A model generated the notes under the pieces. It was not told the DNA's origin. It worked only from the letters and a program-made list of their open reading frames with translations, and did no database searches. A program made the translations under genes and the position numbers. A DNA stretch of 64,000 nucleotides from Neoceratodus forsteri. Lineage: Eukaryota > Chordata > Ceratodontiformes > Ceratodontidae. Shown here piece by piece: positions 22,478-32,554 of the stretch; within the stretch, counting starts at the first letter, position 1; every line of letters starts with the position of its first letter. The stretch lies in assembly GCA_016271365.2 (NCBI GenBank), contig CM028131.1:175216501-175280500 (forward strand), in the 5' to 3' direction.

Positions 22478-23403
22478 GTGATATGTTAGTCTCCACACTG
22501 CAGTGTTTGAATGTATCTTTTATAACTGACCGAATGCCAGCACCCCTTCTCCAAAATATTATTCACCGTCTCACCTGCCGCTGCCCACTATGAGGCAGCC
22601 CCTATCTGTAAGGATTGGGAAGAATAATTAATCGGATCCTCCCCCAGGAATTGCATGCCCTTCATGAGCAATGCTGTGACTTAATAACTTGTGACTCCAG
22701 TTCCATTCCCGTGCAGAAATAATCTCCCTGTCCTATTCCCACGCTCCGTGATGAAAGCCCACAAAGCCTGCACTGGGCACACTGCACCCTCTACATGCTT
22801 CTTTAGTGTTACCATGCAACCCTGTCCCTTTTAATCCATGTTTGACCTCTTAATCATGACCTGTATCTCATTCATCCCCCAGCTTATATCTTCCCATTCT
22901 AGTCCCCCTTCCCTGTCTTGCCTGCCATGGCCTACCACCTCACTCACTCTCATGGCCCCAGCAAACATTACCACATAAATTGTGTGAAATAACTGGGCCT
23001 CGGCCTTTGATCTGCCTATTGCTGGCAACACGCCCTTCAGTTTCACCAGCCACTGTTCCCCTATTGGTCTTCTATCATCCACCATCCCTTGTTTTAACTT
23101 ACCCCATCCTTGCATCATTCTTCTAATGAACATTGATTTTGTTGGTTCCTTCCATACTTTTAGACTACAGATCAAACTAATCCCTGCTAAGTAGACCCCT
23201 ATTGTGGCATGGGCTGTTCCTTTTTGCCATTGCTCCACAGTGAACTTCCCCAATTGTTCTTCTGTGAGTGGCCTACTTACCTCCATGTGGTGTGTTGCCC
23301 TGAATGTTTGAAACACTTGCCAGGCCCCATCATAGGCCCTCAGAGTCCGTGGTGCACCTGAACTGCGGAACAACATTTCTGCTCCTTCTTGCCAACATCC
23401 CAT
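22478..23403 (-). pseudogene. Ngaro-like tyrosine recombinase (catalytic residues lost)
   Basis: The 190-codon frame (23403-22831) has the SAM-like N-terminal arm-binding region (TLRAYDGAWQVFQTF; IGVYLAGISL). It continues to the first catalytic arginine in FAGAMRVSEVV. A stop at 22831 interrupts, but the remainder is readable: CPVQALWAF in a shifted frame, then SQSLQIGAA near 22600-22620, and SYKRYI with the probable nucleophile tyrosine near 22500. The HxxR box expected at SxHSxRIGAA reads QSLQ. The histidine codon is CAA (22615-22617) and the arginine codon is CAG (22606-22608), so both active-site residues are gone. The CAG is consistent with CpG decay of CGG. Confidence 0.8.
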
Positions 23404-23429
23404 ATGTTCGTTGGTATGGGTGTATTTTG

Positions 23430-24760
23430 CTCCTCCGCTGTTGGTGCCAGCCTCCGGAAATGATCCAGCTGCAGACGGAAAAGGCTGTCAGCCAGGGTAT
23501 TGTGTACCCCCTCTATGTGTTTAGCTCTGAATGACATGTTCAACTGCAATGCCCGTAGCACCAGAAGTCACTCAACTTGCATGACCAATTCTGACCTGGC
23601 TCCCCTGTTGTTCAGGACCTCTACCACTGCTGTATTGTCACACCAAAATGTCACTTTTTGATCCCGTGATTCTTCCCCCCCAAACCAGGGTGCATGCCCA
23701 GATGGGCATGATCTCTAACAATGTTATGTCCTTTACCTTACCATCCCTTACCCACTCTGATAGCCACGGTTCTGCAAACCTTCAGCCCCTCAGATAGACC
23801 CCCATGCCAAGGCCCCTGACTGCATCTGTGTAAAGATCAAGGTCTGTGTTATACACCCATTCCTCTTGCCAGAAAGAGCAGCCATTATATTCCCTAAGGA
23901 ATTCCTCCCATACTTTAAAATCCTCCTTGACTCCTTTTGTCATGTCTACCCAATGGTGTGATCTGGTCACTCCAGCTGTGACCCTTGCTAGCCTTTTGGT
24001 GAAAGCCGTCCCTGGCCCAATAGCCCTGCACGCGAAGTTCAGATGTCCCAATACTTGTTGTACCTGTTTTAGTTGTACTCTTCTTCTACTGGTATGTATC
24101 TTAATCAGTTCCTTCAATTTTTCCACTTTTTTGTCTGGCAGCTGAAATATTTCCCCTGGAGCATCTATGTCAATGCCCAGAAACTCTAACACCCTACTGG
24201 GCCCTTCTGTTTTTTCTGGTGCCAATGGGACCCTTAGTTCCTTACACAGCTGTTGGAAGCTGGCTAACATATTTTCAATTTCTCTTCTCCCACTGCCTAT
24301 AAAAAGGAAATCATCCAAATAGTGAATCACTGTTTTATAACCAGTTCTTTCTTGAAATATCCACTGCAAACATGTGCTGAAAGCTTTGAATGTTGTGCAT
24401 GTTATAGAGCAACCCATGGGCATGGCTTTGTCAAAATAGTACTGTCCCACAATTTTAAACCCCAAAAGGTCCCAATCCTCTTTTCTAAATGGAAGTATTC
24501 TGAAAGCTGACTCTATGTCTGTCTTAGCCATCCATGCATCTGCAGTTGCCTGCATAATCCGGACTGCGTCTTCCAGGGTGGAATCCAGGGTCACTTTACT
24601 ATATTCCTCACTGATAAAATCGTTCACTGAATCACCTTCTGGAAAGGATAGGTGATGAATCACCCTATATTCCCCTTCTTGTTTTTTGGGGACCAAACCC
24701 AATGGAGAAATCCTCATATTCTGCAATGGGGTGGGGTATCATATGGTCCCTCTATTCTCC
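23430..24760 (-). pseudogene. Ngaro-like reverse transcriptase / RNase H
   Basis: The 314-codon frame at 24726-23782 shows the DIRS-type RT. Motifs are SPLGLVPKKQEGEYRVIHHL, AKTDIESAFR, a PMGCSIT block, then HYLDDFLF with an intact DD pair, and LEFLGIDID. Next come the connection region and the first RNase H block (YTDAVRGLGMGVYL). After a stop at 23782 the RNase H continues in shifted frames: VTFWCDNTAVVEVLNNRG near 23650, then HIEGVHNTLADSLFR near 23510. It converts element RNA to DNA. The polymerase core looks intact. The RNase H part is broken by at least one stop and one frameshift. Confidence 0.85.
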
Positions 24761-26411
24761 CTGCTGCCTTTTCGGTCTCTATTTTTTGTCTTAACATTTC
24801 TTCCCTTCCCCTCACTGAACCCAGATTGTTCACCTCTCTGGCCTGCCTTGGGCCCTCACACTGCAATGAAAAACCTGTGTGAAAACCTTTTTTAATCATT
24901 TCTGCCATTTTCCTATCTGGGTATCTGTCTAACAATTCCCTCCATGCCTGTATCCTGATGGGGGTTCTAGCTTCTTTAAATTTCTCCCTTGTCCTCATTT
25001 CTTTTTCCCAACCAAGGTCTCTCCCTCTGGTTGATGCCCAGCCTTGCTGGTCAATGATTCTGACTCCCTCTATTTGCATGTCCCTTACCCCTCCCCCCTC
25101 TATTCCATGTCTGCCCTTTATATCCCTACCCTTCCCGAAAAAACTGCTGACCCAACCCTTGAGCCCCAGATCCTTGGGTTCCTTGGACCCATGTCGTCCT
25201 GCATCTGCTCGCTGGATGTGATACCCCACATTTTGAACAGGTGTGCCAGAAATGGCATTGTGTCCAGGAGCAAAAGGCCCTATCGTAGGCCCAGCAACAT
25301 CTTTGTAGCTTGGTACCTTTTTTCCCAAACTCCCCTCAGGTGTGGACTGATTGGTTACGTAGTCTGTCCACAAGTCTAGTTGTTTCGTGTCCCATCTTAC
25401 ATCCCCATATGTCGCCATTCTCTGCCAAAAGAATTCATCATAGTATATCCACCCCACAGCCCCTTTTGCTTTAGCTCTCCTTATTATCAGGGAGTATGTG
25501 ATGAGCAGGATGCCCAACTCGGGCCTCTTCTCCAATACTATGGCTGAGAATGTGGCGAAACCTACAAACCACCCTTCCCAAGTCTTCCCTTTAGTGAATT
25601 TGTCTTCCTCTTTCTTGCCTAACAAAACCACCGCTGCTGCCATTTCACTCTTTCCTATATCCTCTGTTTCCTCGTCTTTCGCAGCCACTTCCCGGCTTAC
25701 TAAAGCGAAAATATCCACATACTTTCCCTTCCGTATTTTTTCTTTTGTGGTCAACGGAACGTGTTCTCCCACTCTCATCCCCGGAGTTCCTATCTCACTT
25801 GTTCCTTTTCCCTCTTTTTCTACTCCTCCTTCCTTCTCTTTCAGCACCTCTTTTTCTACCCTAATCTCGGCCAGTGCTGACTCCATCTGGCCCAAACCCC
25901 CTGAGCCAAGTGCTGAAATGATTTGACCTATGTACTCCATGATACTGTCACCAACAGAGCTGGGTGCATTACCTGTGGCCTTGTCCACTCTTTGTTGCCT
26001 GCTGTCCTCCTGGTGCCCCAGCACATTTCCCTCTGGTTGGAGGGTTGGTTGTCCAACTAGTGGCTGTGGAGGAACCACTGTACACTGGGGATCCAGTCTG
26101 GGCTTCACTGGGGGAACCACCACCTGGTCCTGGGGAGGTACTGACGGCACCGGGTCTACTGGTTGCTGAGGTACTGGACTAGCCACCTTGGTAGGTCCCG
26201 CTATCAGTGGTTGTGCCCTGGTTGGGCTGTGTGGCTTCTCGGTCAGCCGCTTCACTCTGACCTCTTTACCCTTCACCACTTTCCTTTTCTCCCCAGATCT
26301 CCCTGGTTCTTCCCCTTCCACCAACTCCCATATTCTATTGGCTTTCTCGGCCAGCTCCATTATAGCCCTGTAGACATCTTCCTTCAAAGGCCTGCTCTTC
26401 TTGGGTGCCAT
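24714..26411 (-). CDS. Ngaro-like Gag-type protein (565 aa)
   Basis: One uninterrupted frame starting at the first Met after the 5' repeat region (MAPKKSRPLKEDVYRAIMEL). The N-terminal 60 residues are basic and partly helical. Residues about 70-150 are proline-rich, and about 200-250 are Glu/Lys-rich. A central conserved core follows (WEGWFVGFATFSAIVLEKRP, then WIYYDEFFWQRMATYG), of the sort found in DIRS and Ngaro Gag proteins. The C-terminus reads into sequence typical of the RT start (AAGRIEGPYDTPP) before a stop. The adjoining RT continues in another frame at NMRISPLGLVPKK. The likely role is packaging RNA in cytoplasmic particles. Intactness over 565 codons is unusual in this window. Confidence 0.8.
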   Translation of the reverse strand: MAPKKSRPLKEDVYRAIMELAEKANRIWELVEGEEPGRSGEKRKVVKGKEVRVKRLTEKPHSPTRAQPLIAGPTKVASPVPQQPVDPVPSVPPQDQVVVPPVKPRLDPQCTVVPPQPLVGQPTLQPEGNVLGHQEDSRQQRVDKATGNAPSSVGDSIMEYIGQIISALGSGGLGQMESALAEIRVEKEVLKEKEGGVEKEGKGTSEIGTPGMRVGEHVPLTTKEKIRKGKYVDIFALVSREVAAKDEETEDIGKSEMAAAVVLLGKKEEDKFTKGKTWEGWFVGFATFSAIVLEKRPELGILLITYSLIIRRAKAKGAVGWIYYDEFFWQRMATYGDVRWDTKQLDLWTDYVTNQSTPEGSLGKKVPSYKDVAGPTIGPFAPGHNAISGTPVQNVGYHIQRADAGRHGSKEPKDLGLKGWVSSFFGKGRDIKGRHGIEGGGVRDMQIEGVRIIDQQGWASTRGRDLGWEKEMRTREKFKEARTPIRIQAWRELLDRYPDRKMAEMIKKGFHTGFSLQCEGPRQAREVNNLGSVRGREEMLRQKIETEKAAGRIEGPYDTPPHCRI

Positions 26412-28523
26412 GTTCCTTGCTTCTTGCCAACTGTGAAGACGCTGAAGAAGAGAAAAGAAAATTCCATTATTAAAACTGTGCCCGAGAGGCCAGGCCCACT
26501 TCTCCCATAGGCAGCCTCTAACTGTGATGAACTTGCCTTTTGTTGCCCCTTTATACTCTTGGGCGTCAGATAATTATTGTCCCTAGTCTTGTTGCCGGGT
26601 GCTGGCTGCCTTAAACATGACCTATCCTCCCCAGGATCACAATCTTCCCATGGCTACTCTTTGGGCCTTAGATTTTAGTTTTTTTTTTTTTTACCGACAT
26701 CCTTTCCTGGGTCTCCTTCCATTGCTCGACCCGACCCAACTGGCGTGTTACGATGTGCCGCATGGCCTGGCCCATTTTCACCAGTCCTCTGGCCTGTTTC
26801 AGTTCGACATCGCCTCGTGGTTCCCCCGGTACTCTCCTTCCCCCAGGCCTCCTGCCTTGCATCCCACCTAAAGGAACTTTATCCCATCTCCATTAGGTGA
26901 CCTTCCCCTGCCCCAGCAGCAATGCCAGCTGCTCATTTTTTGCCTGGTCCCTTGGTGTGTGCCGCGTGGTCGCTCATCGTTGCCCATTGCTAGGCCCCTA
27001 GTCCCCTTGGCAGGCCTCTCCTTCCTTTGCTGACATCGAATGTCCCCCCTCTCTGGAGCACTAGGCCTATTGCCAGTCCTGCCAGGCCACCTTGGGCCTC
27101 CACTCCCTCTCGGTCTGCTCCCCCCAGTGTGTGATGTCATGCCATGTGGCCGCTTGTTGTCCCGATCTGCTTGGCCATTCCCTAGGCCTCCCCTTGTCCT
27201 CCCAGTTGTCCAACGTGCGAGTGCCCCCCCCAGTGTGTGGCATCATGCCAACTGGTTGCTTCAATGCCCCCCCGCTTGCTAGGCCTTTCCTTAGTTCCTT
27301 GCCCCCTATTCCTTGACCGACTGACTTGTAGCCAGTGAATAACCACTGAATCCTCTCCCATCTTAACACGCTAGTCCTAACTGTGTAGGCCTCTGCAGCT
27401 GCTTCCCCCTTTGTCCTGCGTCTCCACATGGGGCCATGGGGCAGCGAGACTGATGCTGTCCCTTCGATCAGCCTCTTCAGCCTGGAAGCGGGCGGTACTT
27501 CCACTGCGATTTCCCCTGGGGATGCGAGGAGGTAGCGGGGGGTTCGTCTGTAAGCCACGTGGTCAAGCTAGCATGCGATAACAAGTGCAGAGCTGCTCTG
27601 CGCAGCTCACTGGGTCCCTGTGGGGAAAAACGAGCACCAATGATTTTGCGTTGGGTTGAGTGATCCTCCATTATTCCTGCAGCTCCATTGCAAAATAAAA
27701 ACCCTGGCGCCCTGGCGCCCAAACAGTTGCAGACCCCCCAAGGATTCCAGTCGAGCCTACCATGCCTGCAAGGCCTCAGAGACCTGTTTCCCTTCAAATC
27801 ATGTGACTTGCTTCAATCAGCGATGCCAAAGCTCCCCTTCTTTTCCAAAAACCCACCACCCTGTATATCAGAGTCAGACTCCCAACTCCATAAGCTACCA
27901 GCTCTACTCATTAAAGGCCAGTGTAGGCCCCAGTCAATCCAGCTTCTAAATTCTCAGGCTTTTTTCTCCAGCCAATCTCAGCTCTTCTAACTGAAAAAAC
28001 CCTTCTCTGGGTCACCACGCTTATCCAGCTAACCTCGCTCCTGCGTGTCTATTCACCTCGCAATTTGTACCAAGGCCTACAACCTCTGTGCAGCTGCAAA
28101 ATTCAGTCCAAACTACCAAAACACATACCCTCGAACCAGCAATGTTAAACTCACCTCAAACAAAAACTATTAAGCCAGTCAACTACCAAACCAGGCATAT
28201 GACCTCAGTATAGCTGCAAACTCTTTCTCCAAACTCTCCAAACACTTTCACTTGAACCAGAAAACTAAAAACTTCTTTCCAATTAGTCAAATGAACTAGC
28301 CACATACTATTCACCTTCAAAAGATGATTTCTTTTACTATAAACTCTTTTTTTTTTTTGCTTTGAGCAAAGTAATCTATACCATTATATATTATTATTAC
28401 TTAGCTGTTTATTTTATTCTTATAATTTTTTTTTTAAAACTTCATTCTTGGAAGCTCTCTTACCTGCAATATTCTAGTGCACAAACCTCTCTAGTTGCCA
28501 ATCTGATGTGCTGCAGTTTCAAT
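26412..28523 (-). other. 5' leader of the Ngaro-like element
   Basis: About 2.1 kb between the 5' A repeat and the Gag start. Frames on either strand (for example 27067-27558 minus, 163 codons) have no recognisable domain and overlap antisense frames. It could hold regulatory sequence or an unrecognised small ORF1. I see no nested LINE in it. Confidence 0.45.
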
Positions 28524-28677
28524 CAGATCAAAACTCCAGCAAAAGTGGCTGAACCACTTCTGTACTGCCCCTTATGTACCTCCACTTGCCCCTCCCCTTC
28601 CTGTTGCTTAGCCATTGTTCTATCCCCCTGGCCCTCTCCTTCCTTCCCCCCTCCCATTCCGAGGACACCATCTTGAT
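28524..28677 (-). repeat. Split direct repeat A, 5' copy (Ngaro-like element)
   Basis: It matches 21143-21289 from GATCAAAACTCCAGCAAAAG through CTTATGTACCTCCACTTGCC and TTGCTTAGCCATTGTTCTAT to CACCATCTTGAT. It is the outer end of the element on its coding 5' side. Confidence 0.9.
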
Positions 28678-29038
28678 CTAAAAAGGGTCAAACTCCATTA
28701 GTTTTGTATGAGGGCTTTGGTGTGCACACGCTTCATTTGTCACAAATAATGAAGTAGCCATTTTTACATAGGAGTTGTAAGTCCCCGTTTGGTCCATTGC
28801 TTGCACAGCTGTAGCAGGAAAGGAAGACATCTGGATGGTTACAGTACAAAATGAACAGAAAGGTGGGTTGATTATAGAGATGCACAGTATGTAGGGGGTT
28901 GGAAAACCACAGAGAGAGAGAGATTGTATATATTTTAGAAGCTTAGAAATATATAGAAACTCTAGAACACTATTCTTATACCTTGTACACTCTAGTATAT
29001 AAAGGAGATATGTACTTCTGGAAATGAGTAGATCAAGG
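28678..29038. other. Unassigned sequence
   Basis: Non-repetitive AT-rich DNA containing a short (GA)n patch near 28911-28923. No gene seen. Confidence 0.5.
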
Positions 29039-29472
29039 CCTGCAATGTAGCATAGAGGTTAGAGCACTGGGCTATGAAGCAAATGACTCCATAGTCATGG
29101 GTTGATTGAGACCTTTAAGTATGTAAAGGGGGTAAACAAGGCAGGCACTGAAGGGATATTCAGGCTGAGGAGGGGGAGGGACATGAGAGGGCATGGCCTT
29201 AGATTGAAGGGGGGATGATTTAGGATGGAAATGAGGAGACACTTTTTCATGTAGAGAGGGCCGTGGAAGAATGGAATGCTCTACCTGAGGATGTGGTAGC
29301 CTGTAAGACAGTGGGTAGTTTCAAAAGGGGATGGGACAAGGTAAGGTGAGGTATTCAGGAAGGGAAGGGGTGGGACAGCAGCGAGGTGAGGGTGCTAGCT
29401 ACACACTCAAGCAGACTTGATAGACCAGGTGGCTATTTCTGCTGGCAAATTTGTATATTCTTATGTTTGTAT
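29039..29472 (+). mobile_element. tRNA-like SINE head joined to a CR1 3' end (chimeric retroposon)
   Basis: Positions 29039-29106 resemble a SINE 5' head: a box-A-like TAGCATAGAGGTTAGAGC and a decayed box-B-like GGGTTGATTGAG about 45 bases later. The head resembles the SINE at 34255-34465. From about 29103 the sequence is CR1 ORF2 C-terminus in plus orientation (IETFKYVKGVNKAG; RGHGLRLKGG; WKNGMLYL) and the 3' end GCTGGCAAATTTGTATATTC. The two parts meet at a few bases compatible with both (GATTGAG). Confidence 0.7.
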
Positions 29473-30100
29473 CAAAACCTCTTGGCCCTCTGCTCAACTG
29501 TCCTGGCTGTCCCAGCAGAAATCCTTCCTCTGCTTGCATTGCCTCCACGTGCAGCTTGGCTCCACTCACAAGGGACCAGCTTCTATAGCCTGAAGCAAGA
29601 AGTGGTGTGCTTAGTGCACTTGCACTGACCAGTAATGTATAAAATTTTACAAAAGTTCTCTAAACCTCTTAGCAGTTGAACGTTTCTCAGCCATTGCTGT
29701 TAAAATGCTGGTGCTCAGCATAAAAAATTGCATGTTTTGTGCCTCAAATATACCCCATTAAAAGACTGTGTAGTTCATTCATAGCTGTAAGGGAAACTTT
29801 AACTCTCAGTATGCACTTGCCTGTTACTATGGTGATATGCATACAAACAGCAGCACCCAAACAGCGCTGACACAACAGGTTATTACAAGTATCACATACA
29901 ATTGGGAATTTTGGAGATTAGGGTAAGACGGCTACACCAAACTGTTAAAGGTTTAAGAAGTATAGCTAAGGCTGTACTGCAGCGCTCTCCCTCTCCCCTT
30001 CATATATATTCTGTGCTCTCCAGAGTGTGGTTGCTCATTTGTCAGCAGTTTGCTTTCTGCTTTACCAGAGTCTGTTTCATTGCTGACAAATTATTGCACT
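29473..30100. other. Unassigned sequence
   Basis: One 80-codon plus-strand frame overlaps the start, with no recognisable domain. No repeat boundary seen. Confidence 0.45.
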
Positions 30101-30587
30101 ACTCCTTGAATAGACCCCCATTAAGGTGCAGGTACATTCCAGCTCCTTGTTAACATAAATACCTAGCTATGTCTGCCTACAAATTCTCTAGTTTCCTTCT
30201 TGAGTCAGCCATAATGATAAGTTTCATCTTGCCTAATCCTGTGGCTGTTTTTTATTCCTATCCAGCTTGCCTGAACCACTGCTTATCCAATTGTTTTTTG
30301 CCAAGGTTTCACTCACACATAAGAGTAATCCTAATTAACTATTCACTTGCCTTAAGCTTCCTGAGTATTTGCTGCTTAGCCAGTGTTTGTTTTACCAGTT
30401 CATTTCTGGTTAATCCAGCGACTGTTTATCTATTTGTTTCCATCCTGCCAGTACCTCTGCTCATCTATTTGCATTTGCCTAGGTTTTGCTGTCACATTTG
30501 GATAATACTAAAAAATATTCACCTGCCTTAAGCTTCCCGGTTATTTTGCTGCTTTTCCAGTCTCTGTTTTAATTTCTAATTTTTTGG
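30100..30587 (+). repeat. Tandem roughly 177-bp monomers upstream of an L2-type LINE
   Basis: Units at 30235-30411 and 30412-30587 share TTGCC...AGGTTT, ATTCACYTGCCTTAAGCTTC and GCTGCTTNNCCAGT in order. A weaker partial unit precedes them (about 30165-30234). They end just before the pyrimidine-rich leader of an L2-type LINE, as 5' UTR promoter monomers would. Confidence 0.6.
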
Positions 30588-30599
30588 TCACCAGTATAC

Positions 30600-31275
30600 C
30601 TGTTAATCATGCTCTCAGCCCTCCTCCTCTGTCATTTCCTGTTCCTTCCTCTTCCCTCAACCCTCTTCCCTTCCACTCCCTCCACTCCTTCATCTTACCT
30701 TTCCCTCTTCCACCTCCCTTTCACAATCCTCCCTGCTCCAGCGCCCCCTTCCCTTCTCTTCCCTTTCCATTCTAGTCTCCTTTCTACTCCTCCTTTAACC
30801 TGGAGTTCCTGCACTGCTCTCTCTCTCTCTCTCTCTCTCTCTCCTGTTCCTTCCCTGGTCATCCCACCCCCATTCTCTTCCCTGGCCTAAGGACTCAGAA
30901 GCCCCACATCATTCTCCTCCTCCTCCTCCTCCTCCTCCTTATCCTGCTTCTCCTCTTTGCTGATGATATGGAATTCAGTCCTGGTCCCCCACCTTCCTCT
31001 CCCTCCTTCATCTCAAGAGGCCTTAGTATTTTTCATCTGAATGCTAGGAGCCTCCTCCTAAGCCTGAATGCTCTTACTCTATGGGCCTCTCATAACTCTC
31101 CAGACCTCCTCTGTGTCATAGAATCCATGTCTGTCCCCCAAGATTCCTGATTGTTTCTTAGCCATTCCATCCTACAGGATCTTCCCTGACACCCAAGATG
31201 TTCAGCCCCAGAAAGAAGACAAGGTTCATGGTGGGGCTGCATTCATAGGTAATGGAGGAAACAACCTGTGTGAAG
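30600..31275 (+). mobile_element. L2-type LINE, 5' leader and start of endonuclease (truncated)
   Basis: A polypyrimidine leader contains (CT)n at 30818-30842 and (CTC)n at about 30912-30940. It leads into FADDMEFSPGP, which aligns with the 2A-like SGDIESNPGP of the L2 at 46232. The endonuclease start follows: IFHLNARSLLLSLNAL, SHNSPDLLCVIES, a stop at 31148, then a GGAAFIGNGG block. The copy stops abruptly at about 31275. Confidence 0.7.
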
Positions 31276-31505
31276 CCCAATTAATCCATTAATTGGAGTA
31301 ACTTCTGAGCAAACTGTGAGGTTTCATCATTGCCCCATACATTAAAATCCCCCAACATAATTAAGTTGTGGGCATTTGGTGACAGGTCAACAATAAAATA
31401 TGCAAATTCTCAAAGAAGCTCTACTTTCTGACCTGGAGGGTGGTATATCAGCAGAATCCTACACCTCACACTGACATCTCTTTTCAGCGCCACCTCACAT
31501 TCAAA
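31276..31505 (-). mobile_element. LINE endonuclease fragment (minus strand)
   Basis: Minus-strand reading gives ALKRDVSVRCRILLIYHPPG, then FIVDLSPNAHNLIMLGDFNV, with the GDFN box intact. Only about 75 residues of the endonuclease are present. It meets the plus-strand L2 fragment directly at 31275. Confidence 0.65.
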
Positions 31506-31720
31506 AGACTAAAGATGAGAGAAGTGGCACTTCACATAGTTGTACGTGAAGTGGAATGCCTACTTGGCAATGCAAAAAGTAATTGAAGTGGTACTATGCC
31601 AGTGAAGTTGCTGGTGAAGTGTCATTTTGCATAGCTTCCACTGAGTAAAGTAACACTTTGCACTCAAAGAACTACACTGAAGTGTCACTCCCTCACATAA
31701 CAAAAACTGAAATATGGGAT
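31506..31720. repeat. GAAGTG-rich patch
   Basis: Seven or more GAAGTG/CACTTC words occur here, including the order GAAGTGGCACTTC...ACGTGAAGTGGA (31519-31553). This matches the block at about 36150-36190 (GAAGTGGCCACTTC...ACGTGAAGTGAC). It may be the end of a non-autonomous relative of the hAT-like element. Confidence 0.5.
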
Positions 31721-31849
31721 CCCTAGAACCAAGAGAGCTTGAAACCCCATTGCCGTTATAATATTAAGCTTTAACAAGAGTATCAGCATCTACACCATTG
31801 ACTATAGTTAGATCACAGTTAGACACATTGATTTATTTTCCCCAAGTAA

Positions 31850-32554
31850 AATGAAGTGTTATCTCATACTGGTTAAAGACTGTCAACAGTGAACCAAGTA
31901 AAATGACAATTAAATGTTTGTTACAAAACATTGCCTGGACTAATCTTTACACCATATTGCAATGGTTAAAATCTTTGATATATTACCTAGAGAACATAAA
32001 CCTAAAACATCCATGAATGGATTTTTATGAGAAATGTTAGTATTTCAGTGTCATGCAGGAATTTGATTAGGACTAAATCATGTCAAAAAGCTGAGAAAAC
32101 TGCCATGGAATTGGCAAGGCAATCCAAAGTAGCCTTTTGGTTCAGTGTTAACAAAATCTCACATACCTTGGAAGACTATATCATCCTTTCTCTGACACCA
32201 GAAGTCAGGCAGCCAATCACATTAGCAAGATTTGATCTTCTTCCAAGAAAAATTTTACAGTATCATTATTGTAAAAATACTCATTCTCTTAGTGCAGATC
32301 TAGAGTGTCCATTTCAATTAAGGTATGATGAAACAATTTTCCTTACAACCATTCAGTGTCCACTCTATAACAAATGGAAAGAATGTTTCATAGGTAATAC
32401 ATTTAAACTATATGCTTATTATTCATATGATATTCTTTGCATTCTTATGCACCCAAAGACTGTAACTGAAGCTGAGACTATTGCAATTTTTTACAATGCA
32501 TTTACAAAGAAAAGATCTAAAGATCATGAAGCAACAGCATTGCTGACCCAGTGA
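31850..32554 (+). mobile_element. LINE ORF2 C-terminal domain (old, plus strand)
   Basis: A 175-codon frame (32027-32554) reads like the tail of a LINE polyprotein beyond the RT. It has a YCKNTHSLSADLECPF region, then TTIQCPLYNKWKECFIG (the HFLxxCPxY-type motif) and a final helix (AIFYNAFTKKR). Weak coding similarity continues upstream to 31850. It may belong to the same family as 62740-64000, since the two would cover complementary ends, but that is inference. A host gene is unlikely because there is no intron/exon context. Confidence 0.5.

Larger units (their letters stand above)
20633..28677 (-). mobile_element. Ngaro-like (DIRS order) tyrosine-recombinase retrotransposon, complete split direct repeats
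   Basis: In coding (minus) orientation the order is repeat A (28677-28524), gag (26411-24714), RT and RNase H (about 24760-23340), tyrosine recombinase (23403 to about 22478), SGNH hydrolase (about 22375-21784), repeat B (about 21670-21345), a second repeat A (21289-21143), then a second repeat B (about 20965-20633). The A-internal-B-A-B order is the split-direct-repeat structure known for Ngaro elements. These integrate by recombinase rather than by a DDE integrase, so no target-site duplication is expected. The total is about 8.05 kb. Gag is one open frame of 565 codons, which suggests a younger copy than the LINEs around it. Inactivating changes are listed under the genes. Confidence 0.88.

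Noticed and set aside
26868..27797. Several 90-163 codon frames near 27-28 kb as an extra Ngaro gene
   Set aside because: They occur on both strands in overlapping positions, with Pro/Gly/Arg-rich translations and no recognisable domain.
30609..30890. 93-codon Ser/Pro/Leu-rich frame as an L2 ORF1
   Set aside because: It is a translation of the polypyrimidine leader and (CT)n, so its openness reflects low complexity.
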